This document shows, in pieces, positions 34,986 through 44,987 of a stretch of 64,000 bases of DNA. This DNA is from Lysobacterales bacterium 63-13 (GTDB taxonomy: Bacteria > Pseudomonadota > Gammaproteobacteria > Xanthomonadales > Rhodanobacteraceae), in contig MKWR01000011.1 in assembly GCA_001899855.1 (NCBI GenBank), forward strand, positions 62,001 through 126,000, in the 5' to 3' direction. The notes beneath the pieces are model-generated. The model made no database searches and was not told the DNA's origin. It worked only from the letters and a program-made list of their open reading frames with translations. Numbering within the stretch: the first letter of the stretch is position 1; each line of letters begins with the position of its first letter. Both the position numbers and the translations under genes were made by a program.

Positions 34986-37900
34986 ATGTCAGACGCCAAG
35001 ACCAGATTGCCGCGCGTGGCCTACGCTGCGTTGTGGACCGTGCTCTCACTATTGATTGCGTCGCCGTCGTTCGCGGAATCAACAGCTGCGTTCCAGTTGC
35101 TCGAATACAATGCGCCCGAGGCAGCGGCGGAACGCGCTGGCAGCCTTGCCGGGGGCAGCGCCATGCCGAACGCGATTGCCGGCGGCACGGATCTGCCGAT
35201 CGAAGTGGAACCGAACGGCACCGCGGCGAGTGCCACGCCACTTTCCGGCACCAGCCTGCGCATCAAGGGAACGGTGTTCCCTGCCGCTGATGCCGATTTC
35301 TATTCATTCACGGCTGCCGCTGGCGACCGCATCTATGCGGCGACACAGACGCAGTCCGACGCATCCGCTTCCGGTGACACGACCCTGCAACTGGTTGCCA
35401 GCGACGGCTCCACCGTAATCGAGACCGACAACAACGACGGCACCTTCAACGCCAGCAGTTCATCGCTGGCCGGCATGCTGATCCCATCTGCCGGAACCTA
35501 CTACCTGCGTGTCGCGCACAACCTCACGACCGGCACGGTGCGGCCATATTTCCTCTATTTCCGCCAGCAAAGCGCGCCGCCGACCGCCGAGGCCGAGCCG
35601 AACAACACGCCGGCAACGGCAACGCCGATACCGGCCTCGGGACATGTCTCGGGCACGATCAGCGCAGTCTCGCCAGGTGAATCGGATTTCTACAGCATCA
35701 CCCTGGCTGCCGGCGATACGGTTTACCTCAGCCTCGACATGAATCCGGAGCGCGATGCGGCGGTCTGGAACGGACGCCTCGGTTTCGCCCTGTTCGGCAA
35801 CCCGCCGGCCAACCAGATCCTGCTGGCCAATGATGCCAACCTGGGTGTTACGCCAGCCGACCCCAATTCGGAAGCCTTCTTCTTCACGGTCAAGGATGCC
35901 GGCACCTATTACGTCTACGTTGATTCGACCGCTGCCGCCGGCCTTGGTGCCAACGCAACCTACAACCTCAGTGTCTCGGTGCTGCCGCCGCCAACGCCTG
36001 CCGGCATGTGCACGACCTACACCTCGACCGACGTGCCGCAAACGATCCCGACCGTGACCGGGTCCGTGAGCTCGACATTGACCATCCCCGGCAACCCGCG
36101 CATTGCCGATCTCGATGTCTCGATCAATCTCAACCATACCTTCATGCAGGACATCGATGCACATCTGATCTCGCCGGCCGGCAACGACAATGGCCTGTTC
36201 ACGGACATCGGTGCGAGCACCGTCGGCGGTGCGCAGACCCTGATGGACATCGTCCTCGATGACGAAGCCGCCGTGCCGTTCGCGTTTGCCTTGACCGCCG
36301 CATACCGTGTGCAACCCGAGTTGAACTACCGCCTGGCCTGGTTCGATGGCGAGGACGCGGGCGGCACCTGGACCCTGCAATTGCGTGACGATGCGACTGG
36401 AGACGGCGGCACGCTGAACGCCTGGAGCATCACCGTCTGCGAACCGCCGCCACCCCCGGCCTGCCCGGCCGGCACTGTGCAGACGACGGTCTACAGCACC
36501 GACTTCGAAGCCGGGGCCACGGGCTTCACCCATTCCGGCACGGGCGATGAATGGGAGCTCGGCCTGCCGACGTTTGCGCCAATCACCACCTGCAACAGCG
36601 GCAGCAACTGCTGGAAAACCGATCTCGACAATACCTACAACGCCAGCTCCAGCCAGGATCTGCTGTCACCGAACATCAATCTCGGCGGCCTGCAAGCACC
36701 GGTACTGATCCGCTGGGCGCAGCGCTATCAAATGGAATCGGCGTCCTTCGACCACTATTCGGTGACCGCGCAGGAAGTCGGCGGCGCCAATCCGCTCAAG
36801 CTGTTTGAATGGCTCGATGCCACGATGACCAATGCCGTGGGCAATCCCACGGTTACCGTGGCGGAAAGTGCCGGCTGGGCGGAGTTCACGCGCCGCGCCG
36901 ATTCTCTGGCCGGAACCAATGCCGAATTGCTGTTCCACCTCGACGGTGACACCACTGTGAACCTGGCCGGTGCGGCGATCGACGATGTCTCGGTCACTGC
37001 CTGCCGGGCGTCCAGCGCCGACCTCGCCATCACCAAGACCGATGGCGTGACCACGGCCGTGCCGGGCGGGTCGGTGACCTACACGATAACCGCGAGCAAC
37101 GCGGGCCCGGATGCGGCCGCACCAGCCACGGTGGCCGATACTTTCCCGGCAGCGCTTACCTGCACCTGGGCCTGCGTCGGTGCCGGTGGCGGCACCTGCG
37201 CCGCAGCCGGAGCCGGCAACATCAATGATGCGGCGGTGCTGCCTGCTGGCGGTTCCGTCACCTATACGGCGAGCTGCGCCATCGCCGCCTCGGCAACCGG
37301 TACGCTGTCGAACACGGCGACCGTCAGCAGCAGCGTCACCGATCCGACCCCCGGCAACAACTCGGCAACGGATACCGACACGCTGACGCCGCAGGCCGAT
37401 CTCTCGATCACCAAGACCGATGGCGTTACCTCGGTGGTGGCCGGTGGCTCGGTGAGTTACACGATCGTCGCCAGCAATGCCGGGCCAAGCAACGCGCCGG
37501 GAACGAGCGTTGTCGATACCTTCCCGGCCTCGCTGACCTGCACCTGGACCTGCACCGGGGACAGTGGCGGCACCTGCACGGCAGGCGGATCCGGCAACAT
37601 CAGCGACCTGGTCAACCTGCCGGCCGGTGCTTCGGCAATCTATATGGCCAATTGCGGCGTGTCCGCAGCCGCCTCTGGCAGCCTCTCCAATACTGCAACC
37701 GTGAGCGCACCGGGCGGTGTCACCGATCCGACGCCCGCCAACAATTCGGCAACGGATACCGACACGCTGACGTCGCAGGCCGATCTCTCGATCACCAAGA
37801 CCGATGGCGTCACCTCGGTGGTGGCCGGTGGCTCGGTGATCTACACGATCGTCGCCAGCAATGCCGGGCCAAGCAACGCGCCAGGAACGACCGTTGTCGA

Positions 37901-38903
37901 TACCTTCCCGGCCTCGCTGACCTGCAACTGGACCTGCAGCGGGGCCGGTGGCGGCACCTGCACGGCAGGCGGATCCGGCAACATCAGCGACCTGGCCAAC
38001 CTGCCGGCTGGTGCTTCGGCAACCTATACGGCCAATTGCGGTGTGTCCGCAGCCGCCTCCGGCAGCCTCTCCAACACTGCAACCGTGAGCGCACCGGGCG
38101 GTGTCACCGATCCGACGCCTGCCAACAATTCGGCGACCGACACCGATAGCGTGCTGCAGCCGGGTGTTCTCGGCGTCGCTCCGGCGAACCTCGATTTCGG
38201 CACGATCACCGTGGGCAGCAGCAGTGCCAGCCAGTCCATCACCCTGAGCAACAGCGGCGGCAGTCCGCTGCAGGTCACCGCCATCAGCGCCGCCGTCGCA
38301 CCGTTTGCGGCGATCGGCGGTAGTTGCGGCGCGGTGCCGTTCTCGATCGGCACCGGCCTTTCCTGCACGCTCAACTACAACTTCAGCCCGACCGCGGGCG
38401 GTCCCGCCTCGCAAAACCTGAGCGTGACGTCCGATGTCGGCAATGGCGCCTTCAGCCTCAGCGGCATCGGTGGCGTGGGCGTGGTCGGCGTGCTCTCGGC
38501 GACGGTAGACTTTGGATCGCAGCCGCTGGGCTCGACCAGCCAGCTTGCCCTGACCATCATCAATACCGGCACAGGCCCCTTGCAGGTGACGAGCATTTCG
38601 CCGGTCGCGGCACCGTTTGCCGAGGTCGCAGGAGGAATGTGCGGAGCGGTGCCGTTCAACCTCGTGGCGGGGGCCGGTTGCACGGTCTTGTACAGTTTTT
38701 CGCCAACGCTTGAAGGCCCCTACAGCCAGCTGGTCACCGTTACCGCCAATGTCGGCACGGCCACGGCGACGCTGATCGGAACCGGCTTGCCGGCCGGCCT
38801 CGTCGGTCCGGTGCAGATCGACACGCTGTCGACCTGGAGCAGCCTGCTCATGCTCGTCCTCCTCAGCCTCGGCGGACTCATGGCAATCCGCCGCCACAAC
38901 TGA
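34986..38903 (+). CDS. Large surface protein: PPC, proprotein-convertase P, DUF11 repeats, IPTL-CTERM-like tail
   Basis: 1305 aa. A signal peptide (about 1-31) is followed by two PPC domains (EVEPNGTAASATPLS, AEAEPNNTPATATPIP). Next is a P/homo-B domain (STLTIPGNPRIADLDVSINLNHTFMQDIDAHLISPAG), then a carbohydrate-binding-like region. Three DUF11 repeats follow (LAITKTDGVTT..., LSITKTDGVTS... twice). Two choice-of-anchor D/ASH-like domains (VLGVAPANLDFGTITVG, VLSATVDFGSQPLG) come before the C-terminus. The tail DTLSTWSSLLMLVLLSLGGLMAIRRHN matches IPTL-CTERM sorting signals. No enzyme domain is seen. GGGGAAGGG precedes the ATG. Confidence 0.88.
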   Translation: MSDAKTRLPRVAYAALWTVLSLLIASPSFAESTAAFQLLEYNAPEAAAERAGSLAGGSAMPNAIAGGTDLPIEVEPNGTAASATPLSGTSLRIKGTVFPAADADFYSFTAAAGDRIYAATQTQSDASASGDTTLQLVASDGSTVIETDNNDGTFNASSSSLAGMLIPSAGTYYLRVAHNLTTGTVRPYFLYFRQQSAPPTAEAEPNNTPATATPIPASGHVSGTISAVSPGESDFYSITLAAGDTVYLSLDMNPERDAAVWNGRLGFALFGNPPANQILLANDANLGVTPADPNSEAFFFTVKDAGTYYVYVDSTAAAGLGANATYNLSVSVLPPPTPAGMCTTYTSTDVPQTIPTVTGSVSSTLTIPGNPRIADLDVSINLNHTFMQDIDAHLISPAGNDNGLFTDIGASTVGGAQTLMDIVLDDEAAVPFAFALTAAYRVQPELNYRLAWFDGEDAGGTWTLQLRDDATGDGGTLNAWSITVCEPPPPPACPAGTVQTTVYSTDFEAGATGFTHSGTGDEWELGLPTFAPITTCNSGSNCWKTDLDNTYNASSSQDLLSPNINLGGLQAPVLIRWAQRYQMESASFDHYSVTAQEVGGANPLKLFEWLDATMTNAVGNPTVTVAESAGWAEFTRRADSLAGTNAELLFHLDGDTTVNLAGAAIDDVSVTACRASSADLAITKTDGVTTAVPGGSVTYTITASNAGPDAAAPATVADTFPAALTCTWACVGAGGGTCAAAGAGNINDAAVLPAGGSVTYTASCAIAASATGTLSNTATVSSSVTDPTPGNNSATDTDTLTPQADLSITKTDGVTSVVAGGSVSYTIVASNAGPSNAPGTSVVDTFPASLTCTWTCTGDSGGTCTAGGSGNISDLVNLPAGASAIYMANCGVSAAASGSLSNTATVSAPGGVTDPTPANNSATDTDTLTSQADLSITKTDGVTSVVAGGSVIYTIVASNAGPSNAPGTTVVDTFPASLTCNWTCSGAGGGTCTAGGSGNISDLANLPAGASATYTANCGVSAAASGSLSNTATVSAPGGVTDPTPANNSATDTDSVLQPGVLGVAPANLDFGTITVGSSSASQSITLSNSGGSPLQVTAISAAVAPFAAIGGSCGAVPFSIGTGLSCTLNYNFSPTAGGPASQNLSVTSDVGNGAFSLSGIGGVGVVGVLSATVDFGSQPLGSTSQLALTIINTGTGPLQVTSISPVAAPFAEVAGGMCGAVPFNLVAGAGCTVLYSFSPTLEGPYSQLVTVTANVGTATATLIGTGLPAGLVGPVQIDTLSTWSSLLMLVLLSLGGLMAIRRHN
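37395..38145 (+). repeat. Tandem 384-bp repeat inside the DUF11 gene
   Basis: Units starting at 37395 and 37779 are nearly identical at DNA level (for example GATCTCTCGATCACCAAGAC in both), including third codon positions. A more diverged unit starts near 37017. Such identity suggests recent duplication or gene conversion, and the copy number may vary between strains. Confidence 0.9.
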
Positions 38904-38924
38904 CACAGTCAGCACGTGAATCAC

Positions 38925-38956
38925 AAAACCCCGGGGTGCAAATCCCGGGGGTTTTC
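38925..38956 (+). terminator. Rho-independent terminator
   Basis: AAAACCCCGGGG and CCCGGGGGTTTT pair around a TGCAAAT-type loop, followed by T's. It lies 22 bases after the DUF11 gene stop. Confidence 0.85.
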
Positions 38957-39098
38957 ATTGGCAGAGGTCAATCCGGCATCCACATTGAACGGAAACCGCC
39001 ACGCCCGGGTTGCTGTGCGCATGCTTCGTGTCGCTCGATAGGAACGCTGGGCGCAGGTATCCTGGGATGCTCTGCATGGAGCAAGCCAGGTGCGCCGG

Positions 39099-42000
39099 AT
39101 GTCGAGCAAGCTGCCAGCAGGATTCCATGACCTTCTGCTTACTGATCGTGCCAGCGAGGCGCTCGACTTGGCCTCCAGCAGGACCCGCTTGCTGGATATC
39201 GCGGAAAGCGCAAGACTTGCCGAAGTGTTGCAGAGACAGCTGGCTGGAGTCCTCAATGATCTCGCCGATGGCGAATCGATCCAGCCACAACTGGCGCTGG
39301 TCAACGGCCTCCTGACCGAGCTTCGACGACAACTTTCACCGGAGGCGGGGGCGGCGCTGGAGCTGGTGGCCGATCCGCCCACCGTCCTGACCTCCGTGCT
39401 GCGAAACGGATTTCACCATGAGTCGCCACAGACCGGATTGACTGCTCCGTGGTTGTTCACCGCCGGAAAGGGAACGCCATCGCTTCTGAGCGAACTCCGG
39501 CGCGAACTGGGGCTGCCGAGCAGGTCGATATCCTGGTCAGCTTCATCACGGTTTCCGGGTTGCGGAAGTTGCGTGATGTGCTCACTCGCATCAGCGCCAT
39601 TGGTGCAGACGGAAGGCCGCCGATTCGCATCCGGGTCCTGACCACGACCTACATCGGCGCAACCGAGGTTGCCGCGGTCGATGAACTGGCCCGCTTGCCA
39701 GGCTGCGAAGTGCGGGTGTCGCTGGATGGTCGACGCACACGCCTGCATGCCAAGGCCTGGATCTTCCACCGTGACACGGGCTTCGGTTCGGCATATGTGG
39801 GCAGCGCCAACTTGACTGGTGCGGCATTGGCCGGGGGTCTCGAATGGACGGTGAAATTTACGGAGCGCACGCAGGGCGAGCTGTACGCGCGTGCAATCGC
39901 ACATTTCGACACCCTTTGGGAGGATCCGGAGTTTCAACCCTACGATGCAAGCAACGACGACCATCGCCTGGCGTTGACGCGTGCGCTTGGACGCGAAGCA
40001 GGTGGCACCCAGAGCACCCTGGTTTCGTTCTTTGAACTGCAGCCGAAGACTTATCAGCAGGACATGCTGGAGCAACTTGCAAATGAGCGCGCACATGGAC
40101 GCACGCGCAATCTGCTGGTCGCCGCCACGGGCACCGGCAAGACCGTGGTCGCCGCATTCGATTACCGGCGCACGTGCGAGCAGATGCACAACCGACCGCG
40201 CCTGTTGTTCGTCGCGCATCGCATTGAAATCCTGCAGCAGGCGCTGCGTACGTATCGGGAGATTCTGCGTGATGGCAGTTTTGGGCAACTGCTCAGCGGT
40301 GCGTTCACGCCCGACAACTACGACCATTTGTTTGCCACGATCGACAGCCTGACTTCAAGGCAATTGCTTGAAACGCTAGGCCCCGATTACTGGCATACAG
40401 TGATAATCGACGAATGCCACCGCATGGCCAGCAACCGTTTCGACGCGCTGGCATCATGCATCACGCCAAAGATCCTGCTCGGACTGACTGCTACCCCGGA
40501 ACGCACCGACGGCAGACCGATCAGCCCCTATTTTCATCCACGACCCGACGGCAGCCCGGCTGTCGAATTGCGCCTGTGGGATGCGCTGGACCTGCAACTG
40601 CTCGCGCCATTCGAATATTACGCGTGCGACGACGAAACCAATTTCTCGCAGGTGCCATGGAATCGTGTCGGCGAGCAGCAGGCAATTTCAGCGCTGGTCA
40701 GCAACAACGACCTTCGCGCAAGACTGGTCCTGCGGGAATGGCAGCGTTTGAGCGCCAGTCCACGCGATGGTCGAGCACTGCTCTTCTGTGTGTCGGTCGA
40801 GCATGCATTGTTCATGACTGGCGTGTTGAACCGCGCCGGGCTGCCGGCCCTGTGCGTGCATGGGGAAACGTCCGCTGATCAGCGCGACCGTGCGCGTATC
40901 CAGCTGGAAAAAGGTGAAGTGTGCGCCCTGATTACGGTTGATCTTTACAACGAAGGTGTTGATTTGCCAGCGGTGGACACCTTGCTGTTGTTGCGTCCAA
41001 CGCAGAGTGCACTCTTGTTTCAACAACAACTGGGTCGCGGTCTTCGTCTGCATCCGGGCAAGGAAAGTTGCCTGGTCCTGGATTTCGTTGGCCAGCACAA
41101 CACCGAGTTCCGCTATGACCGATTGCTGTCGACGATCACCGGCCAATCACGTCGCGAATTGATCGGAAGCCTGGAGAGCGAATTTTCCGCGCTACCCGCG
41201 GGCTGTCATATCCAGTTGCAGCACCAGGTGCGTGAACGCGTGCTGGCCAACCTGCGCAGCCAGTTGCAGCAACACTGGCGCTATCTCAGATCGGAGCTGC
41301 AGACACTGACGGCACTGCGTGGCAAGCCACCGACCTTGGGTGAGTTCATGCATGAGCAAGGGATCCCGCTCTCGGACATTTATCGTGACGCTGCACGTGC
41401 AGGTTGGTCTTCACTCAAGCGTGATGCGGGATTGCTGATCGCCGAGCCAGGGCCGGAAGAAGAGTACTTCTCGAGACGCTTTGCCAGCTTGTGTCATCGC
41501 GATGCCCCCAACCAGATCGAGGCGCTGCGCATGGCAGCCGACCTTGCGGCCGCCGCAGAGGAACCAATTGACCGCATTCAGACAACACTGCTGCAGATGC
41601 TGGCGTATCAGGTCGATGGTGCCAGCAACCGGGTCGGTGGTCCGCAACAATTCCTTGCACGGCTTGCCGACAATCATGCCTCGGTCGGCGAACTACGCGA
41701 GTTGGCGGACGTACTGGAAGTGCAAAGCTCGCTGCCATCCATTCCATTGCCGGGATTGACCGATACGCCACTGGTCCTGCATGGGCGCTACGAAAGGCGG
41801 GAAATCCTGAGCGCAGTTGGCTGGCTGACAGCGACCGCGCGACCCGCATCACGCGAGGGAGTGCTGCGGCTGAAGGAACGAAAAACCGAATTGTTGTTCG
41901 TCACCCTGGACAAGAGCAGTGGCTTCCACGAAACAATCAATTTTCGAGATTATGCAATCAGCCCCAGCCGATTTCACTGGCAAACGCAGAACAGCGCCGG

Positions 42001-42220
42001 CCCGACCACTCCCATTGGCAAGCAATACCTGGAAAGCCCAGGAAATGGCTGGACATTCCAATTGTTTGTCCGCAGCAACCGCGGGTCGCCATTCATCGCA
42101 TGTGGTCCGGTGACCTTGCTTGCTGCGTCTGGCTCAAGCCCGATGGACATCATCTGGCAACTCGGTACGCCATTGCCGGCACGTCTGTTTAGCGAATTCA
42201 ATGTGCTGCGCGGGGGTTGA
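39099..42220 (+). CDS. PLD nuclease-SF2 helicase-DUF3427 protein, frameshifted near 39510
   Basis: The full gene would encode about 1040 aa but is split between two frames. The N-terminal region (MSSKLPAGFHDLLLTDRASEAL...TPSLLSELRREL) is in frame with 39099. From AAEQVDILVSFITVSGLRKL the frame of 39449-42220 takes over. The GGGG run at 39509-39512 would restore the frame with one more G. Domains: PLD-like nuclease (RLHAKAWIFHRDTGFGSAYVGSANLTGAAL), SF2 helicase (AATGTGKTVVAAF, IIDECHRM, GLTATPERTDG, QQLGRGLRLHPGK), and DUF3427 (C-terminal 300). Such proteins act in DNA repair or defence. The shift may be a sequencing error. Confidence 0.85.
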
Positions 42221-42251
42221 ATTGGTTCGAGCTGCATGGTGTTGACCCGCC

Positions 42252-43103
42252 TCAATCGCGTTGCTGCGAACGGATGGCTGCGGAGAAGTCGGCGTGGTCG
42301 GCGTGTTCGCGGGCGAGGCCGTTGATGCGGAAGGCGGCGCGGAATTGTTCGCGCGGCAGCTTGGTGTCGATCAGGCCGAGATCGAAGGCGAGGTCGTCCG
42401 AATAGGCAGGCAGCAGGGTCTTGTAGCTGAAGGGGATTGGCTCAGGCAGGATCAGGTTGACGTGGTCGACGATGTTGCTGGTGCAGGTGTTGCTGAGCGT
42501 GTTGTAGAACTCAGGGTTCGCCGCCAGTGTGTTGGCGCGCTCCAGCATCGAGACGAACAGTTGGCGCGCCGCGTCGCGGGTCGCATGGACGGGATAGAGG
42601 TGCACGTCGTCGTGGCGGTGATTGGTGCGCAGGCCGATCAGGTCGCGTTCGTCGCCGACGATGTAGGTCAGTTCGTACTGGCGCAGCAAGCCGCGCAGTG
42701 GCGAGAACGACTCACCGCGCTCCTTGCGGATCTCGGCCGAGATGGCGACGTACTCGTCATTGCCAAATCCAAAGCTGAGGAAGGTGTGCGCCGGACCGCG
42801 CCAGTCGGCAAAGGGCTCGACGACGAACCAGACCGATTCAATCCGGCGCAGATCGTAGCTGCGCTCCTGCCAGCGCACATCGTAGTCCGTGGTCGAGCGG
42901 TAGATCGCGCTGCGCACGTTGTGCACGCGCACGCTGTCGCCGGAAAACTCCGCGGTCGCCAGGCGCTCCTGGTCGGGCGACCAGTCGCGTGCGTTCGATG
43001 GATGCACGAACAATGCAAGCGCGAGGTAACCCGCAATCGCCACGACGACGAGGCCGAGCAGGGTGCGGTGAAACACGTGGCGCAGGGGCAGGAAAATGGT
43101 CAT
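42252..43103 (-). CDS. DUF4105 domain protein (Lnb-like periplasmic domain)
   Basis: 283 aa. One N-terminal membrane segment (about 13-33) anchors a periplasmic domain: DWSPDQERLATAEFSGDSVRVHNVRSAIYRSTTDYDVRW, AHTFLSFGFGNDEYVAISAEIRKERGESFSPLRGLLRQYELTYIVGDERDLIGLRTN, and TLSNTCTSNIVDHVN. This is the DUF4105 family. Its relatives include the N-terminal domain of Lnb lipoprotein N-acyltransferase, where His and Cys of such motifs are catalytic. Here AHTF and NTCTSN would be the matching positions. The Lnb C-terminal part is absent, so function is open. Confidence 0.85.
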   Translation of the reverse strand: MTIFLPLRHVFHRTLLGLVVVAIAGYLALALFVHPSNARDWSPDQERLATAEFSGDSVRVHNVRSAIYRSTTDYDVRWQERSYDLRRIESVWFVVEPFADWRGPAHTFLSFGFGNDEYVAISAEIRKERGESFSPLRGLLRQYELTYIVGDERDLIGLRTNHRHDDVHLYPVHATRDAARQLFVSMLERANTLAANPEFYNTLSNTCTSNIVDHVNLILPEPIPFSYKTLLPAYSDDLAFDLGLIDTKLPREQFRAAFRINGLAREHADHADFSAAIRSQQRD

Positions 43104-43282
43104 GGTGTCGCCAAGGTACGCGGAAAGGGCAGGGTCGAGAAGCGCGTCAAGCGGGAGATGCGGGCAATGGACTTCGACAACCGCATCAGGTGTCCGCCAG
43201 GGCGGTGCCGGGCATGACGCGAGTTGGCAACTTCCAGAATCGCGCGAATTGATCTATTGTCGGCTCGGCAGGCAATCGGGGC

Positions 43283-43903
43283 ATGGCGCTGATGATGGGC
43301 GATGAATTTCGAGTGGAAGCGGGTGGTGAATCGCATGTGGATTTTTCCCATCCCTTGAGCATCTCCACTCGGCAGCCGCTGCGGCAGTGCCGGGCCGCCC
43401 GTGGCGCGAACGGATCCAGCGCGGGCTTCACCTTCATTGAATTGCTGATCGTGGTTGCCATGATCAGCATGCTCACCGCCATTGCCATTCCTGCATATCG
43501 GGATTATCTCCTGCGCAGCAAAGTGAGCGAGAGCCTGCTCTTCCTCGGTGACGCAAAGAGTGCGATCAATGAGTTCCATTCGCGCTGGGGTCGCATGCCC
43601 GCGGACAACCGCGAGGCCGGCCTGCGCGAGCCGGAAGCGGTGCGCGGCAACTATGTGCGCAGCCTCAGCGTCCATGATGGCGTGATGGTCGCCTTGATGG
43701 ACCTGGGCAAGGATTCCGACCAGCAGCCGATCATGCGCACGCTGACGTTTCGGCCGTGGTTGAACAAGAGTGTTTCAGGCAGCCCGATCATCTGGTCGTG
43801 CGCCGAGCAGGATCCCGCTGCGGGTGCTGCTTATCAGGCCCAGGGAAGCATTGCCGCCAACCCGGTCGAGGCGAAGTGGTTGCCGTCGATCTGTCGCGGC
43901 TGA
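43283..43903 (+). CDS. Type IV pilin-like protein with long leader
   Basis: 206 aa. SSAGFTFIELLIVVAMISMLTAIAIPAYRDYLLRSKVSESL is a prepilin signal, cut between Gly and Phe with Glu five residues on. From ATG 43283 the leader is about 48 residues, far longer than usual (6-25). A TTG in HPLSIS would give a shorter leader, so the start is uncertain. The globular part shares a DNxEAGL motif, GNYV and a LPSICRG end with the pilin at 44988. It has two Cys for the D-loop. Confidence 0.8.
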   Translation: MALMMGDEFRVEAGGESHVDFSHPLSISTRQPLRQCRAARGANGSSAGFTFIELLIVVAMISMLTAIAIPAYRDYLLRSKVSESLLFLGDAKSAINEFHSRWGRMPADNREAGLREPEAVRGNYVRSLSVHDGVMVALMDLGKDSDQQPIMRTLTFRPWLNKSVSGSPIIWSCAEQDPAAGAAYQAQGSIAANPVEAKWLPSICRG

Positions 43904-43938
43904 GCCGCTAGCCACAGCGAATGAAAGCAGGAGCATCG

Positions 43939-44949
43939 ATGGCCAGTGCATCCGGGAATCACCGCCAGGTCGCCGCCGTCGCGCGGCGTCTGCACGCCTT
44001 GCTTGAGGAATCGATTGTGCCCGCAAGAGCCGTGCAGATCCTGGTGGCTGAATCAATTCTCCCCACGCAGTCGAACGCGGATTCCAGCCGTCCCCTGTCT
44101 TCGGCAATTGCCAGCATGCTTGTGCCGCCTGCAGGCAGCCCTGGCTCGGTGCCAAGTGTCGTCGCGCATGTGGCTGGCTGCGAAGCGCGAGGTCGCGGCG
44201 AAATGGCCTTGCGCCTGCTCGCGCGACAAGGGATCCCGCGCGCGCAAGGGCGAACCTCGCTCGGCGTCATCACGGTGGAACTCGTTGTGCTGATGATCGT
44301 GCTGGCGATCCATGCGATTTTCGTGCTGCCGCAGTTCCAGTCGATGTTCGACGCGGCGGGTACGGAGTTGCCGGCATTCACACGCCTGGTGCTTGCCTTG
44401 ATCGGGCCATCCAGTCCGTTCATCTGGATCGCCGCCCTGGCGCTCCTGATCCTGCTCATGTGGCGAATTGTGCCGTTCGTGTTCGGCCCGTTGCTGCGGC
44501 CTCTCGATCGACTGCTGCTGGCGCTGCCGCTGATCGGGGCGAAGATACGCCAAGGCAACAGCGACAGGATTTCCGGCTGGCTTGGTTCTGCCGCGGTCGA
44601 TGCAACCTCCCAACTGACCGCGATCGAAGCGGCACAGGCATGGCATCGGGGCGGTGCGCTTTCGCGTGCGTGCGCGGAAGTCCTGCGTGCCGCAGCCACG
44701 GGCAAGGAGATTCTTGCCAGCCTGAAAGAGGCGCGAGGATTCGACAGCGAGTTTCACGCGGCCCTGGCAATCTCCGATCGCGAGGATGCGCTGGCGACAT
44801 TGCGCGCGCGTTGGCGCAGCGTCGGGGCATTGCCCGAATTCCAGTCCTCGTTGACACCGGCGCTTGTGCAGACGGGCATCGGCATTGTCGTTGCCGCCGC
44901 CGTGATCGCGATGTATCTGCCCATCTTCAAGCTGGCCTCGCTGTTGTAA
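43939..44949 (+). CDS. PilC/GspF-like inner-membrane protein, divergent
   Basis: 336 aa from ATG 43939, which has AGGAG five bases upstream (the track uses ATG 43921). The centre ELVVLMIVLAIHAIFVLPQFQSMFDAAGTELPAFTRLVLALI matches the mid-protein helix and loop of PilC/GspF, and VIAMYLPIFKLASLL is the usual C-terminus. The N-terminal GspF domain is weakly conserved and the protein is about 60 residues short of normal. It probably serves as a platform protein for the two pilins on either side. No pilus ATPase is in the cluster, so it would need one from elsewhere. Confidence 0.75.
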   Translation: MASASGNHRQVAAVARRLHALLEESIVPARAVQILVAESILPTQSNADSSRPLSSAIASMLVPPAGSPGSVPSVVAHVAGCEARGRGEMALRLLARQGIPRAQGRTSLGVITVELVVLMIVLAIHAIFVLPQFQSMFDAAGTELPAFTRLVLALIGPSSPFIWIAALALLILLMWRIVPFVFGPLLRPLDRLLLALPLIGAKIRQGNSDRISGWLGSAAVDATSQLTAIEAAQAWHRGGALSRACAEVLRAAATGKEILASLKEARGFDSEFHAALAISDREDALATLRARWRSVGALPEFQSSLTPALVQTGIGIVVAAAVIAMYLPIFKLASLL

Positions 44950-44987
44950 TGCAGCGATCGCGGCACGAACCGAACGAGGAATTTCCA

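Noticed and set aside
36666-38924. 752-aa minus-strand ORF opposite the DUF11 repeat gene
   Set aside because: High-GC antisense frame; its repeated sequence merely mirrors the DUF11 repeats, and there is no start signal or domain.
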